A stretch of 64,000 nucleotides of DNA, from positions 93,999,741-94,063,740 of the forward strand of contig CM041465.1 in NCBI GenBank assembly GCA_023213395.1. The letters are read 5' to 3'. This document shows, one piece after another, positions 9,846 to 21,605 of the stretch; within the stretch, counting starts at the first letter, position 1, and the number at the start of each line of letters is the position of its first letter. The position numbers and the translations under genes were made by a program. The notes under the pieces are model-generated. The model worked only from the letters and a program-made list of their open reading frames with translations. It did not search any database and was not told where the DNA came from. This DNA is from Cycas panzhihuaensis. Taxonomy: Eukaryota; Cycadophyta.

Positions 9846-12282
9846 ATGGCGATGGCACAACCAGATCCAGTGAGTGGATCTTCGAAACCATGCCCCATCT
9901 TGCAATTTGGAGTTTTAATACTTTTTACTATTTTTATATGTAGTTTTTGGCCCCATTTGGGCAGAAAAAGATCTCTAGGAGTCCAGATTGGACCTAGAGA
10001 GAGGCGAGACCAGGGCATTAGGCAGCCCTGGTCCTAGTAGGCCTGACTATGGCCCATAAGAGAAATTTTTTTTTTTCTAGTGTAAAACACCCCTTTGGGG
10101 GTGACGTTGCACCACTCAAGAAAGATCATGGTGCCACGATCTTCACCATGGGGCCCCAATCACCGCGGGACCCAGGCCAAACTCTGCGGTACCGTGAAGT
10201 TTGGTGTAGTGCGAAGGCAGACTAGCTGAAAACAGAGAATGGGGGCCCAGGGGTCCTTAAATCTTAATCAAATGAGGTTGGGAAATAGTCCAGAGGATGA
10301 CGGATGATCATGGGTCAAGTTCTGACTCATTTTATGGCATTTTGCATGTCGTGATCGCGGTGGATAACCGTGAAAACATAGGTATGGCTATGCTCAGTTT
10401 CTTGGAGATGATGTCGAGGGAGGACAGGTAGATACTACTGAGATATGGCCTACTGAAGGTCACAAGGACACCCCAGTACACATCAGACCAGAGACTATTG
10501 GTAGACATAGTGTCCCGCTAGGACAAGCGGAGACATGTCTTCCACTTACCCCAACTAGGACACGTATCAGTGACTCCAGGAGATGTTAGGAGGATACTAG
10601 GGGTACTAGCGACAGGGAGGTCAGTGACACTAGGAATGTTGCCCAGTAATGAGGCAACACACAGGGAGGTTACCACATTCTTCACAGGCTCAGACAGGTA
10701 AGAGAGGCAAGGGATTCCTCTCGAGAGTATGGTTATATCTGGGATTCCTCATGTGAGGAAGATGATCACGTTGTGTGTTCTATTCTGGATATCCTAGAAA
10801 CAGAACTGTAGAGACATACTGGGAGGATGGATGGATGCAGTACGTTGGTGCGAGGCAAGAGAGAGGATGGACTGAGCAACCCTCATAGCAGCGAACCTCA
10901 TCGCACAGTTGGACGCCATTCGGGTAGTAGGGAGAGGTGGACTATCATACAGTACGTTACTACAGTGTTGGTTCTTTGACCACTTTGGAGCAGTGGTGCT
11001 GACAAGGGGACTACACCCTATCTCAAAGTGGGCCCTAATGGTACATAGGTGGCAGACTAGGTTTAGGGGGACCGAGGACCAGGCTCATGTCTGTTGCTCA
11101 GTGGAGGCCACATCGCTAGACCTCCTCACCATGATAGATTACATAGCAGATCCATATAGAGTGGTGAGGTGGGATAGCGATGATGAAATAGGCAAGGCAG
11201 GAGTACCCCCAAGAGATGATGAGGGTGGTGATAGAGGTGATGGGGCCAGCCCATCACGAGCTGCAGGAGAGGCATGTCCATCAAGGACCACGGGTAGAGA
11301 GGCAGGACCATCTGGGACTGCAGGCAGGGAGGCAGGGCCGTCAGGAGCTGCGGAGGAGAGCAGGGGTCCAGTGACACGGGCCCGTAGGCTACAGATCATT
11401 AGGAGGTCCAGAGAGGCAGCTACACCAGCTACAGAGAGGAGGGACACCCTAGTAGTTGAGGTAGTACCTAAGGAGGTACTTAAGGAGGAGGAGGTACCTA
11501 CAGTTGGTGGAGTGCCCGAGGCAGAGGCAGTCACCTAAGTAGAGGAGTCAGTAGCAGCACCAGGTGAGACATAACCTTCTCCCACCGTCATTTGATTTCC
11601 ATATACATATATAGTTTGATTTTTTGTTTGATATATATATGGACATATGCTGATACATGATGTTGGATTATAGGTGTAGCAGATATCTAGAGACCGGTGG
11701 ATGCATTAGTCTAAGAGATATTCCCTCAGGCCTATACGGAGGGGCAGCCTTCTATCCAGGCAGGGTGATGAGCCTATATCAGCAGGCGGCCACGCAGTAG
11801 CATTCACCCCATTAATAAGGGCAAGAGGCATATGGATTACGGAGTCCCAGGAGCACGAGGTACATGCGGGATGGCAGTAGGTAGAGTTGGACACCACCCG
11901 AGTTAAGAGGGATGCTCTATAGAGTCAGGTACAGGTGCTAGAGGCTCAAGGGGGAGACGGAGGGGATATGGAGAGCCATATCCGGCTAGCAGTGATGGAG
12001 GAGCATCTCAGGGGGATGGAGGAGAGGCTCCACATCATGGAGATGGAGCGGGATCATATCTAGGCCTGATATGATCGACTGGTGGATGAGGTGGCATCAA
12101 GGTTGGCACAGAGCAGGACACAGGCACAGACCCACATGATAGCGACGACCCTAAGGAGGCCATGGAATGAGGAGAGGGAGGCAAGAGGCTCGCGGAGACT
12201 ATGGAGGAGTCTCGGAGGGATGTGGTCCCTAGGAGAGGGATCACATCGACCAGGAGATGATGTCCCAGGGGCAGGGAAGTAG
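9846..12282 (+). pseudogene. X antisense gene: plant mobile domain (PMD) protein, three exons
   Basis: Predicted exons are 9846-9869, 10348-11563 and 11674-12282. Exon 1 is 24 nt, starts MAMAQPDP and ends at a GTGAGT donor. Exon 2 carries the PMD: HVFHLPQLGHVSVTPGD, RRILGVLATGRSVTLGMLPS and RGGLSYSTLLQCWFFDHFG. An acidic and Gly/Ala/Pro/Ser-rich linker follows, with near-repeats of REAGPSG. Exon 3 encodes a charged coiled-coil-like tail. Exon 3 and the exon junctions were fixed by comparison with Y, Z and W. X is damaged: the intron 1 acceptor is AT, exon 2 has several stops, and CAA became TAA at 11536. PMD proteins are a plant family found in host genes and transposons, with uncertain molecular function. 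The strand is opposite to gag-pol. Confidence 0.75.
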
Positions 12283-13012
12283 TAGAGTAGTGTATATAAG
12301 TTTTGTTTTAGACAGGGGAAAGCATTGAACTCTAGGAAGTCACCATATGTAATCACATGATTGTACCCTCCCTACAAGGATGCCGGCTTCCCATAGATGA
12401 TGTACCATACCACTTGTATTATATGACACATGATGATTTTGATGTATATAGACTAGGTGATTCATATCCCATTCAGTATATGACGATGTGTATCATAATA
12501 TGTGATGGATGATATGTATATTTCTCTTTACACATTTATGTGTGTGTATGAGGGTGCACGGATGCAAGAGGATATGTATGATTGTACTTTGAGCTGACTA
12601 TTGTATGAGTTTTATGTTATGACATTTGTTTAGGTTATGCATATTTCCTTTCATGCGGGACCATATTCCTAACAGGAGTATACACGATCACCATGAGTAG
12701 AGGCGATAGGTATATGTGAGGCTAGGAAGCAAGGAAGCACGCATGTCTATATGCAAGCATAGTGGGATATGCAAAGGAAATGCCAAAAAGGATGGGAGTG
12801 ACGACACTTCAAAATGTCGTCCTAATCAGGGAATGCCCAAATAAGAGGATGCAGTTCCCAAGAGGAAGGGAACGAGGGTTCCGCAAGAGGAATCGAAAAG
12901 GAATGAGAGGGCCACCCTAAGTCGTCATCCCGCCTCTAACTAAGAGGAACGATAACAAGCTTAGGGTGGTAGTTTAGGCTCATTTCAGAGCGTAGAAAAG
13001 GCGATAACAAAT
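12283..13012. other. X region between the PMD gene 3' end and the integrase end
   Basis: No gene is seen. The two convergent transcripts (PMD plus, pol minus) would end here. A block at about 12800-12995 matches the unit that is duplicated in tandem in Z (36922-37277) and single in Y. An AT-rich stretch lies around 12400-12650. Confidence 0.5.
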
Positions 13013-13128
13013 TCATGTGTAGAATTTTTTGAGGAATTTCCCATTAATAGCTTTCTCAAACTCAAGGCCCTCCAGGGTGGCGATCCTATAGGCACCGTTA
13101 TTAATGCTCTCGAGAACGATAAAGGGAT
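13013..13128 (-). pseudogene. X integrase, last 38 codons (separated by Y)
   Basis: On the minus strand this reads PFIVLESINNGAYRIATLEG, followed by a short tail ending KFLKKFYT and a TGA stop at 13013. It corresponds to the end of Z's integrase (GPFVVLES...KFLKKFYV). The preceding half of the GPF motif is at 26647 onward (FEPK, stop, VGL), so Y is inserted within the GPF codons. No chromodomain follows. Confidence 0.85.
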
Positions 13129-15718
13129 TGAAACATGTCTACGGGCCAGTCCTCTATGTTTAGCAGGATGTGGCTAACTAAGATGTGGTTGGGCTATGAG
13201 TGGGATCTAATGGCAAGAAAAACACCACGCAGGACGTCTGTGCACCGGAGCACAGATTCGGGACTTGAAAATGATGCCTAATTGTCTTAGGGCAATCTTT
13301 AGAGAAGGACGCAAGGCAAGGCCTTGGGTCATCCCAAAAGAAGAGGCCCTCCTACCCCTTGGATGGCCGGGAAGAGGAAGAAGGACTCTAAAGAGTTGCG
13401 CCTTCTCAAGAGAGGGAGAGGGCAAATATGTGAACAAACGTGTGTGGAATAGATGTCTCACGTGTGGCCTAGATGGGGATGAGGAATGTATGGCTCACGC
13501 CCAAAACCTATCTACACGCAGTATAAACAACTATAAAAGAAGATTCGTAAATGCAAACATGAGTTCTTTTTCCTTTTCGCTTCCTATGTGTTTTTAGCAA
13601 GTGCCATATGCATAAAAGAAAACACTGCAGAAAAGGACAAAAGGGGACAAGGAATACCTGGAAAAAGTAGTGTGGTTGGGATGTTGTGACCTTCTGCTCT
13701 TGACGCACTCGTCCACTCAAACTTGCCACGTAGGTGGGAGGCTAGGCAACGATGGTTGCCGTGAGCGGACGGGGGGCTACCTTACCTTTCCCAATCATGT
13801 GAAAGTAAAGAAACCCAAAGAGCAAAAAAAAGAAACAAAAATACTACTAACTAGAGACTAACCTATCAAGAAGTTCGCCTCTTTCGTATTCCCGTTACCA
13901 CAAAATCTGCCAAGCACTAAATAAGAGTTTCTCCCTCCTGGAAGAGGGGGCTACAAAATATGCCTAGTATATCTATATGAGTACAAGAAACTGATAACAA
14001 ATCAAGTGAAAGAAATATAACATTCTACTCTAAAAACTCCAAGCAATACTAAAACTAAAACAACACCGAAGGGTGACCAAGATGAAGAAGTTAGCCTCGG
14101 AATGGCCAACTCACCCACAAGTACCTCCACATAACCTCAAGGGGGATAAAAACAGAGTATAATGGTTGTATGGAACAATGAATAGAGGAGGGAATAAACT
14201 GGTAAAAAGGTGTATAAGCAAACCCAAGAGATGAAGTGCTATGGATAGCAAATCTCCAGGTTGGGATGAGCTAAGGGTCACAAACCAACTAAGATAGGTT
14301 TTAGGGCTTATGTGATGCCCAAAACCTAAGATTGTAGGTCTGAAACTAGCGTAGCAAGGGCTGCCAACACTGGTTCAGAACTAGAGATGAGCTCTCAATA
14401 TCCCTGACCCAGCTCCAAGGGAGGCATGATGTGAAACAGGAAGGAAGCGAAGGGTAAAACCCTTGGGGAGAAGGTCAATGAGGGGACTGATCCTGCCCGT
14501 CCTTATGTAACCCTCTTGCACAACCACCTTGGAGTGAGCTTACAGGAAAAGAGAGGATAAGCACTGTAAATGAGCAGTAGGCAAGCTCCTATGGAATGCA
14601 AAGACAAAAGCAAGACATAACTCAATACTGCTCATGAAAGAGAGGAGAGAAACCAAAAAACTCAAAGGACTATTAATGCGGTACCTTGTAGCAGAAGAAA
14701 GTAGCCTGATTCTGCCAGAAATTAGGAGGAAAAGCTTGTGTCAAACAGGCTTTTTAGGCTTGAGTTGAAGAGGAGGCAATCGTGGAAGTAAATCTGGAAT
14801 CTTAGAGCTTGCTTTGTTGAGTTGTTGTGAGTATTCTTCCTCCATGATGTAGACCTGCAAAAAGGGGGCCTAAAGCTACTGGAGCAAGGCCTGAGACGCA
14901 GTAGGTATCCTGTGGAAGGAGAACCAAAGCCAGAGAGCAGATCCTGTGAAAGTTGCAGGGGCAGAGCTAGAGTAGAGATCCAAAAAATGAAGGAAGAAGA
15001 GACCCAAATGACTTTCTTTTTGGGTTTTATATTCTCCCTAACCCTAAACAAGCATTTAGGGTCATGGCGGGATGAGTATGCATGGATGCCACGTGGCGCC
15101 TGCGTGAAAAGAGCGAGAACCATCAGAATTATTTTAAAAAATAATTTTAAACAGTCACACCATGACAAACTTCATAGTACCACGAAAAAATTTGCAGTAC
15201 CACTAAGTTTGCAGTGGTGCGGGCCTGAAAGTTAAAATTAGGGTAGAAATAGGGCCCAAAGCCAAATAGAGGGTATGTTGAGGCTGGGTAGGCTGGGAAT
15301 TCTTACCCAGGTGGCTGACAAGTGGACAAAAGAGAGAAATAGATCTCAGTGGGGGTCCTATCATACTTAGAAAGGGATTCAAAGCAGAGACAGAATTGTT
15401 GTCATGGACGAGATGTGACCAACTATGATGCCCAAGGAGCTGTGGAGGTGTTGTGGGAAGCTGAGTGCCATATGGGGTGCATGACTCGCTAAGGAGTGCT
15501 CCCACGATGGGTCATCATAGGCTGAGTGGTGTGTGGCAGGTACAAGCAATGTGATTAGGCAAGAAAGTAATGTGATCACACAAATGATAGGCAAGCATGC
15601 GTCAAGCAATACACTAAGCAAACTCGACCAAGCAAAAGTGAGGATGGGAGTGAGAAACATATACCTGAGCTTACCTAAGTCGACTTGTCTCAAATCCATT
15701 CTCGGTAGCTGGGAAACA
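13129..15718 (-). repeat. 3' LTR of Y (2590 bp)
   Basis: Starts TGTTTCCC at 15718 and ends CA at 13129. It aligns along its length with Y's 5' LTR. It contains TATAAAA (15025-15031), facing teloboxes at 15040-15048 and 15055-15062, the GGTAC inverted motif at about 15165-15225, and the U5 island at about 13350-13380. No coding content. Confidence 0.87.
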
Positions 15719-16096
15719 CTACCCCCTTAGCAGTAAAGCCTCACCGCTTGAAAGCGTGGTATGATGGTAAATGCTGGCAACCAAAAACTGTTAATAACAC
15801 ATGTGTATATATATAAATCATGAATAGAACATGGACCAAGGGTGTCAACGAGTGTCATGGCAGAACGCATGGACAAGGGAGACAGAGACAAGGACAAAAT
15901 AGGGGCTGCCTATATATCGCCTGAAAGTTGACCTGTAGATGAAGGAAATGAAAGAGGGGGATGCCCCCGTTGCCGAAATGCGATGAGTAATGTGAGGGCA
16001 CCCAATAGACTAAACAAGTAAGCTGGGAGAAAGGCAATCGGAGACTTGAGCAACAGGCTGGCCAAGTAAGTCTCTTAAAGGCAGTTGCTAAGAAGA
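15719..16096 (-). other. Y spacer with polypurine tract
   Basis: No gene. On the minus strand AAGGGGGTAG ends at the 3' LTR start and is the likely polypurine tract. The rest matches the aRNH-to-LTR spacer of X, Z and W. Confidence 0.6.
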
Positions 16097-16500
16097 GGGA
16101 GGCGACACTCAAGGATGAGACGAATGAGGCCGTCCACCTCAGCATTGAGGGCCCAGGGGATATGGCAAATATCGACAGACTAGAAGCGAGCTAATAGCGA
16201 CCTCGCGATCGATGCTATGGCTCTCAAGCGTGGGCACCGCACCTGGTAAACCTGGGTGAGATGAGACACCACCACTTAGAAGTCATAAAGAAAGATGATG
16301 GGTCCATGATGGAAACGCCATATATCGGTGAGGGCTTCAATAATGGTCGTGTGCTCGGCTTCGTTATTGGTCACCTCAGGGAGGAAGATACCAGAGCGCA
16401 GATAGTCATACCCAGAGGAATCACAGAGTATCCACGCGGTGGCAGAAGGACCAGGATAACCGCAGCTTCCGCAATCGATGAAAATGAAAAGAGCCATGAA
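16097..16500 (-). pseudogene. Y archaeal-type RNase H, degraded
   Basis: The minus strand gives FIDCGSCGYPGPSATAWIL, FLPEVTNNEAEHTTIIEAL, then after a stop VVVSHLTQVYQVRCP and, after another stop, a final motif in which the last acidic residue is still recognisable (LNAEVDGL). The first catalytic Asp is retained in FIDCGS and the Glu in NNEAEH, but two in-frame stops interrupt the domain and one falls in the DSQ motif. It lies head-to-head with the Y PMD gene, as in X, Z and W. Confidence 0.8.
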
Positions 16501-17014
16501 TGAGAATGACTTCTCTGTTGGGAAGAAGTGTAATGAGACTAGAGAAAGAGGCGAGAAGAGGACTCTATATCGCTAGTAACGGTGGCCGTAAAGGGGTACG
16601 AAGGCCTAGCAATGAGGCAACCCAAAGGTAGGGAAGAAAATGGTGAAAAGGGGCCCTGGAGCACCCAAAATGACTTAAGGGAGCATAAAGGGGCGCCTGG
16701 CCAGAGGGGACACTCCCTATGGGAGTGCCAAGAGCAAAAATGGGCAGCAAAAATGAGTCCAGGGTGGCGAAACGAGCCCAACAAGTATAAACTCGGGTAT
16801 GCATGGGAGTGGCACGCGAAATGAGACGAGGGGGGCTTCAGCAAAATGAGCCGTCTGGGGCGCCATTAATGGGCCAAGAGAAATGGGTCAAAAGGAAGCC
16901 ACAGAGACCGAAAGAAGAACTTGTCCAGAAGGCAATGCTAGTCAGTGTGGAAATATGGTCTGGAAGGTTGCCTCGAGGGCAAAAAAGGAAGAAGTGCCCG
17001 GCGGGGGCCCCGCC
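16501..17014. other. Y interval between aRNH and PMD promoter
   Basis: Conserved with X, Z and W at the nucleotide level (for example the block with CACTCCCTATGGGAGTGCC). No open frame is shared by all copies. I see no gene. Confidence 0.4.
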
Positions 17015-17022
17015 TATATAAG
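17015..17022 (+). promoter_or_regulatory. TATA box of the Y antisense PMD gene
   Basis: TATATAAG in the block CCCGCCTATATAAGGAAAA, 162 bp before the equivalent of the start codon. Same position and strand relation as in X, Z and W. Confidence 0.6.
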
Positions 17023-17183
17023 GAAAAGTTGAATGAAAAATATTTCATTATCACGAGCTCTAGTACGAAATCCAGAGCTCGCTCCTCATGTAACAGAGCG
17101 CTACCCCACTTCCGCGATACGCAGTGAGAGATCTGGCCATTGGATTGAGACGAGGAGGTAGCCAGAGTGACCGGGGGATCAAG

Positions 17184-19543
17184 ATGGCAACTACGTGACC
17201 AGATCCAGTGAGTGGATCACCAAATCCAACCCGAAATTTGTAATTTGAGATTTACTACTTTTTTATGAGTTTCTTATATAGTTTGGGGCCCCATAAGGGC
17301 AAGAAGCAACCTCCTGGGGTCCAAATTAGACCTGGAGAGGGGCAGGACTAGGGCATTAGGCAGCCCTGGTCCCGGTGGGCCTGACTGTCACTCACCCAGA
17401 AGAAAAATTCTTGGTTTTTAGGGTCGTGAACTCCCCCTTTTAAGGGGGTGATGTTCGCACCACGGTAAAGATCACAGTGTCATGATCTTTTTCGCAGGGC
17501 GATCGCCTAGCCCCACCTAAACTTTGTGGTACCACAGAGTTTAGAGCAGTGCGGGGCCAGGGACCTAGAAAAAAGAAAAGGGGACCCCGAGGGACCCCCA
17601 AGTTTGGACCAAACGATGCCAAGAGAGGGTCTTAAGAGGCCAGGAGTGAGTGCTAGCTGTAGACTAACATGTTTGGATGGTGCTTTTGTAGGTAGTGACC
17701 GTGGTGGAAAACCGTGAGAATGTTGGTATGGCTCTGTTAAGCTTCTTGGAGATGATGAGTAGAGAAGACAAAGGGGTCCTCCGGAGATGTGAATTATTGA
17801 AGGTGGTGAAGACACCAAAGACATGTCGATCGTAGACCGCCAGGACATAGTATAACATTGGGATAGGCAGAGACACGTGTTCCATCTGCCCTAGGTAGGG
17901 GACATCACAGTGATACCCAAAGACATTCGGCAGATCCTAGGGGTGCCAGCGACAAGGAGACCAGCCATGCTAGGAGCGTTGCCTAGCAATGAGATGGCTC
18001 ATCGGGAGGCGGCCATGTTATTTATATACCAGGACAGGTGGGAGAGGTGAGGGATGCCTCTACAGAGTATGGTGATGCCCAGGGTTCCTCGTGTGAGGAA
18101 ACTAATCACCCTATGCATTCTGTTCTGGGTTTCTTAGAAATAGAACTATAGGGATATCTCTAGAGGATGGATGGATGTAGTGCGTCAGTGCGAGGCCAGT
18201 GAGATATTAGACTGGGCCACCCTTATAGCGGTAAATCTCATCACCCAGTTGGATACTATCAAGGTGGAGGGCAGGGGTGGATTATCGTACAGCACGTTAT
18301 TGCAGTGTTAGTTCTTTGACCACTTTACAGTAGTGGCACCGTCAGGGGGTCCACACCCCATACTAGACTGGGCACCCATGGTACACATATGGTAGACCCG
18401 GTTCAGGGGAGTGGAGGATCAGGTGCATGTCAGGAGGTCCATGGACTGCCACATCACTGGATTTACTCACGATGACTGACTACATACTAGACCCCTACTG
18501 GTCGACAAGATGGGACAGCGACAAGGATGCAAGAGGAGCAGGGGCTACCCCCAGAGACGATGACGGTAGTGACGGGGGAGATGGAGGAGATGGGGCTGGC
18601 CCATCGTAAGCTGCAGATGAGGCAGGACCATTAGGGACTGCCGAGGGGATGAGGAGGCCTATGACATGAGATTGGAGATTGAGGATCATGGAGAGACCCA
18701 AAGTGGTAGCTCCACCAGCAGAGGGAGGGGTATGGGCCCCAACAGTGGAGGTAGTTACATAGGAGGTGCTAGAGGAGGAGGCACCTGGAGTTGGTAGAGA
18801 GCTAGGGACAGAGGCTATCACACAAGAAGAGGAGTCGGCGACTGCAGCAGGTGAGGCTCAGCCTTCCTCATTATTTGATAGCCATATGCATTGTATTATT
18901 TGGTTTTTGATTTGATATTTGCATAGACATGTGCTAATACATAACATGGTGGATTTGCAGGTGTTGTAGAGATCAGACGGTTGGTTGAGGCCATGGTGAG
19001 GGAGACGTTCCCTTAGGTATATACAGAGGGACAACCACCTATCTAGGCAGAGGATGTACCTAGATCAGTAGGTGCCCACATGGCGAGTCCCAGGAGCACG
19101 TGGCATTCAGGGGATAGCTGAAGCGAGAGCTAGATGAGGCTTGGAGTAAGTGGGATGCCCTGCAGAGTCACGTCCATGCTTTGGAGGCTTAGGGAGGTGT
19201 AGGCAGAGATGCCAAGAGTAGGATTCAGATGGCGGTCCTAGAGGAGCGTCTCCGGGGGATGGAGGAGAGGTTTCAGAGCATGGAGGAGAGACTCTGGGGA
19301 GTACAGGGAGAGAGGGATCATATTCAGGCCCGATATGATTAGTTGGTAGACCAGGTGGCATCAAGGTCGAGCAAGAGTAGGACGTATACCCACATGGCAG
19401 CGACGACCCCAAGGAGGCCATGAGACGATGGGAGCGAGGCAGGGAGCTCCCAGAGACTCATGAGGAGTCTCGGAGGGATGTGGTCCCCAGGAGAGGGATC
19501 ATACAGACTAGGAGATGATACCCCAGGAGCAAGACAACAGTAG
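17184..19543 (+). pseudogene. Y antisense PMD gene, three exons
   Basis: Predicted exons are 17184-17207, 17692-18850 and 18961-19543. Both introns have intact borders here: GTGAGT...TTGTAG (17208-17691, 484 bp) and GTGAGG...TTGCAG (18851-18960, 110 bp). Exon 1 is 24 nt but reads MATT then a stop (TGA at 17196). Exon 2 opens VVTVVENRENVGMALLSFLE in frame with exon 1 and carries the PMD region with several frameshifts, then a Gly/Asp-rich linker. Exon 3 has GVVEIRRLVEAMVRETFP and a charged coiled-coil region rich in EER repeats. It is opposite in strand to Y's gag and protease. A decayed copy, useful mainly because it shows clean splice sites. Confidence 0.72.
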
Positions 19544-20531
19544 TATAGTTAGTACTCATGTATTTGATTTTGACAGGGGAAAGCACGGGCCTCCAGGGGG
19601 TCATATATAGAGTCATATGATTGTACCCCCCCTGCAAGGACACTGACTTCCCATATGTACGATATGACATATGATTTTGATGTATATATATAGATAGGGC
19701 AATTGGTGCCCCATTTTGATATATATATTTTGTTGTGTATGATATAGATGTTTTGTCATGTGATGCGCATATTTCCTTCCATGCATGGTTATATATCTAA
19801 CAGGAGCACACATGACTACCATGAGTAGAGGTGATAGACACATGTGGGATTAGAAATAGGGCACACGCATGTCCACAGAGGAGCATAGTAGGATATGTGA
19901 AGGAAACACTGAGCGAGAGGGGGAGTAATGATACTCTAGAGCGTCGCCCTAACTGGGGGATGCCCAAATAGGAAGACAAAAGTCCCAAAGGGATATGGGA
20001 ACACGAGTTCCATGGGAGGAACTAGAAAGAAATGGAAGAGGCTATCCTAAGTTATCATTCCACCTGTGGCTGGGAGAAATGGGAACAACTTAAGATGGTA
20101 GTTTAGGTCTATTTTGGAGCGTAAAGAGAGAAAGAGGTGTGGCTAGACCCCATAGGGGTAGGGGTAGTCACATGCAGAATAGGAGATAAGTGACGAAGGG
20201 TAGGCTCAGTGTGGCTAGGCCTACCAGTACACTCGCTATGGTCAGAACCAGATGAATGCAAGGGACCTGGCATACGATGGATCACGCAACAAGGTTGCAT
20301 CTGAGCAAGAGTGGCCCTAGTACTAGGTAAGGATCTAGAGTATGAAGAAGAAGTGCCTGTACGAGTGGCTCATTGATGCGGGCGCCTACGTGAAACCGCT
20401 CGGGGAGGTCAAGAAGGTGAAATAAGTGGCTGGTTTAGGACCAGCGGCTCGAGAGCCAATGTGAAATGAGGAGAAGTGGGAATATCTAATCGAGATATTC
20501 CCCTAGGTGCTCATGAAACCAGGGTGACATG
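19544..20531. other. Y junction region: RT, RNase H and integrase missing
   Basis: From about 19890 to 20130 this carries one copy of the unit found between PMD and integrase in X and Z. From about 20135 to 20531 is sequence with no clear homologue in X or Z that I can see. RT, native RNase H and integrase, which should lie here, are absent. No gene is called. Confidence 0.55.
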
Positions 20532-21605
20532 TCAAAGAGAGGGGTCATAATCCTCGTTATCTAACTCAGAATCACTTGTGATGGCTAAGTAACCGTAACC
20601 ACCTACGCCAATAGGGGCAAACCAAACTAGGTTTGGCTCATGACATGGCATAGGATTCGACTGATGAAGGTCAGTCTCCTGAAACAAAGGTCCCACAGAA
20701 GGGGTAGCCTTCTTAGGATTGCTATCTTCATCATCGAAGATATCCTGGCAGGCTGGATGAGAGGTGTGAGATGGCATAGGCTCACAGGCGACAACTTTAA
20801 CTCGTCCTTCATCAACAATTTTAAGTTTCCCCCAACACGTGGAGCAGATTATTCCCATTTTGTCGAGCCATGGTCGGCCCAACAAGAGGTTGTACTCCAC
20901 ATCGATATCGAGTACAACAACTTCTACAGAAATAGTTTTCCCTCCTAAGGTGAGGGAAAGAGAGACTGTCCCTAAAGGGGACTTCTCAGTCCTATCATAC
21001 CCTTGGCATTTCCAAGGGACATACTCAAGAGCTACTATTCCTAGCTCCTTGAGCATACGCGCAGGTATAGCATTAACCAAAGAGCCATTATCTACAACGG
21101 TCATCTTTATGATAAAATCAGGAGTGTAAATGGTAATGACGAATGGGTAATGCAAAAGCTTCTCCCACTTACTAGGAGATGGGAGATCTCTAGAATTAAA
21201 TGAGATGATAGGTGGTCCATGGGAGGTAGCACCTACCGCATGGATGGAAGCATCTTATTGACCAAGAGCTTCAAGAAGAAGAGCACGTTGCTTAGGGTAG
21301 CTTCTCAAGACATCCATCAAGGGCATCCCCGCAGTGACGGTGTAGAGCTCATCAATGATAGAGAAGAGCTTCCCCTTTGTAGGTTGGGTAAGCACCCTCT
21401 GAAAATTGTAATGGCCAGGGTGTACGAGAATAGTCTTGGGAAGCGCATGGAGTTCTGGAAGAGAAGTTTTTGGAATAGGATCAAGGTGAGATGTGGATGT
21501 AGAGGCGCCAGCTGCCTCTTTCACAGCTTGAGACCAGGTTAAGGCATACAACAGAGTGGTCTCAAGTAATTGAACAACCTTCTTTCCCTTGTTCCAGGAT
21601 CGCAA
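20532..21605 (-). pseudogene. Y gag-pol linker and aspartic protease
   Basis: The protease would cut the Gag-Pol polyprotein. The minus strand gives the conserved linker (LFSIIDELYTVTAGMPLMDV, LRSYPKQRALLLEALGQ), then YPFVITIYTPDFIIKMTVV, the active-site motif VDNGSLVNAIPARM, and NLLLGRPWLDKMG. The pattern hydrophobic-D-N-G-S with a later LLLGRPWL is that of retroviral-type proteases of Tat elements, with Asn in the place where Ser, Thr or Gly is common. The protease part is open for 207 codons (20532-21155) with no stop, one of the better preserved coding pieces in the window. The linker is in a separate open stretch (21255-21605). It ends just before the region from which RT is missing. Confidence 0.78.

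Noticed and set aside
13013-13128. Chromodomain after integrase (chromovirus)
   Set aside because: Integrase ends directly after the GPF module with KFLKKFY(V/T); no chromodomain residues follow.
13124-13128. A clean 5-bp target duplication for Y
   Set aside because: The flanks gggat and agacc do not match without assuming a lost base and several changes.
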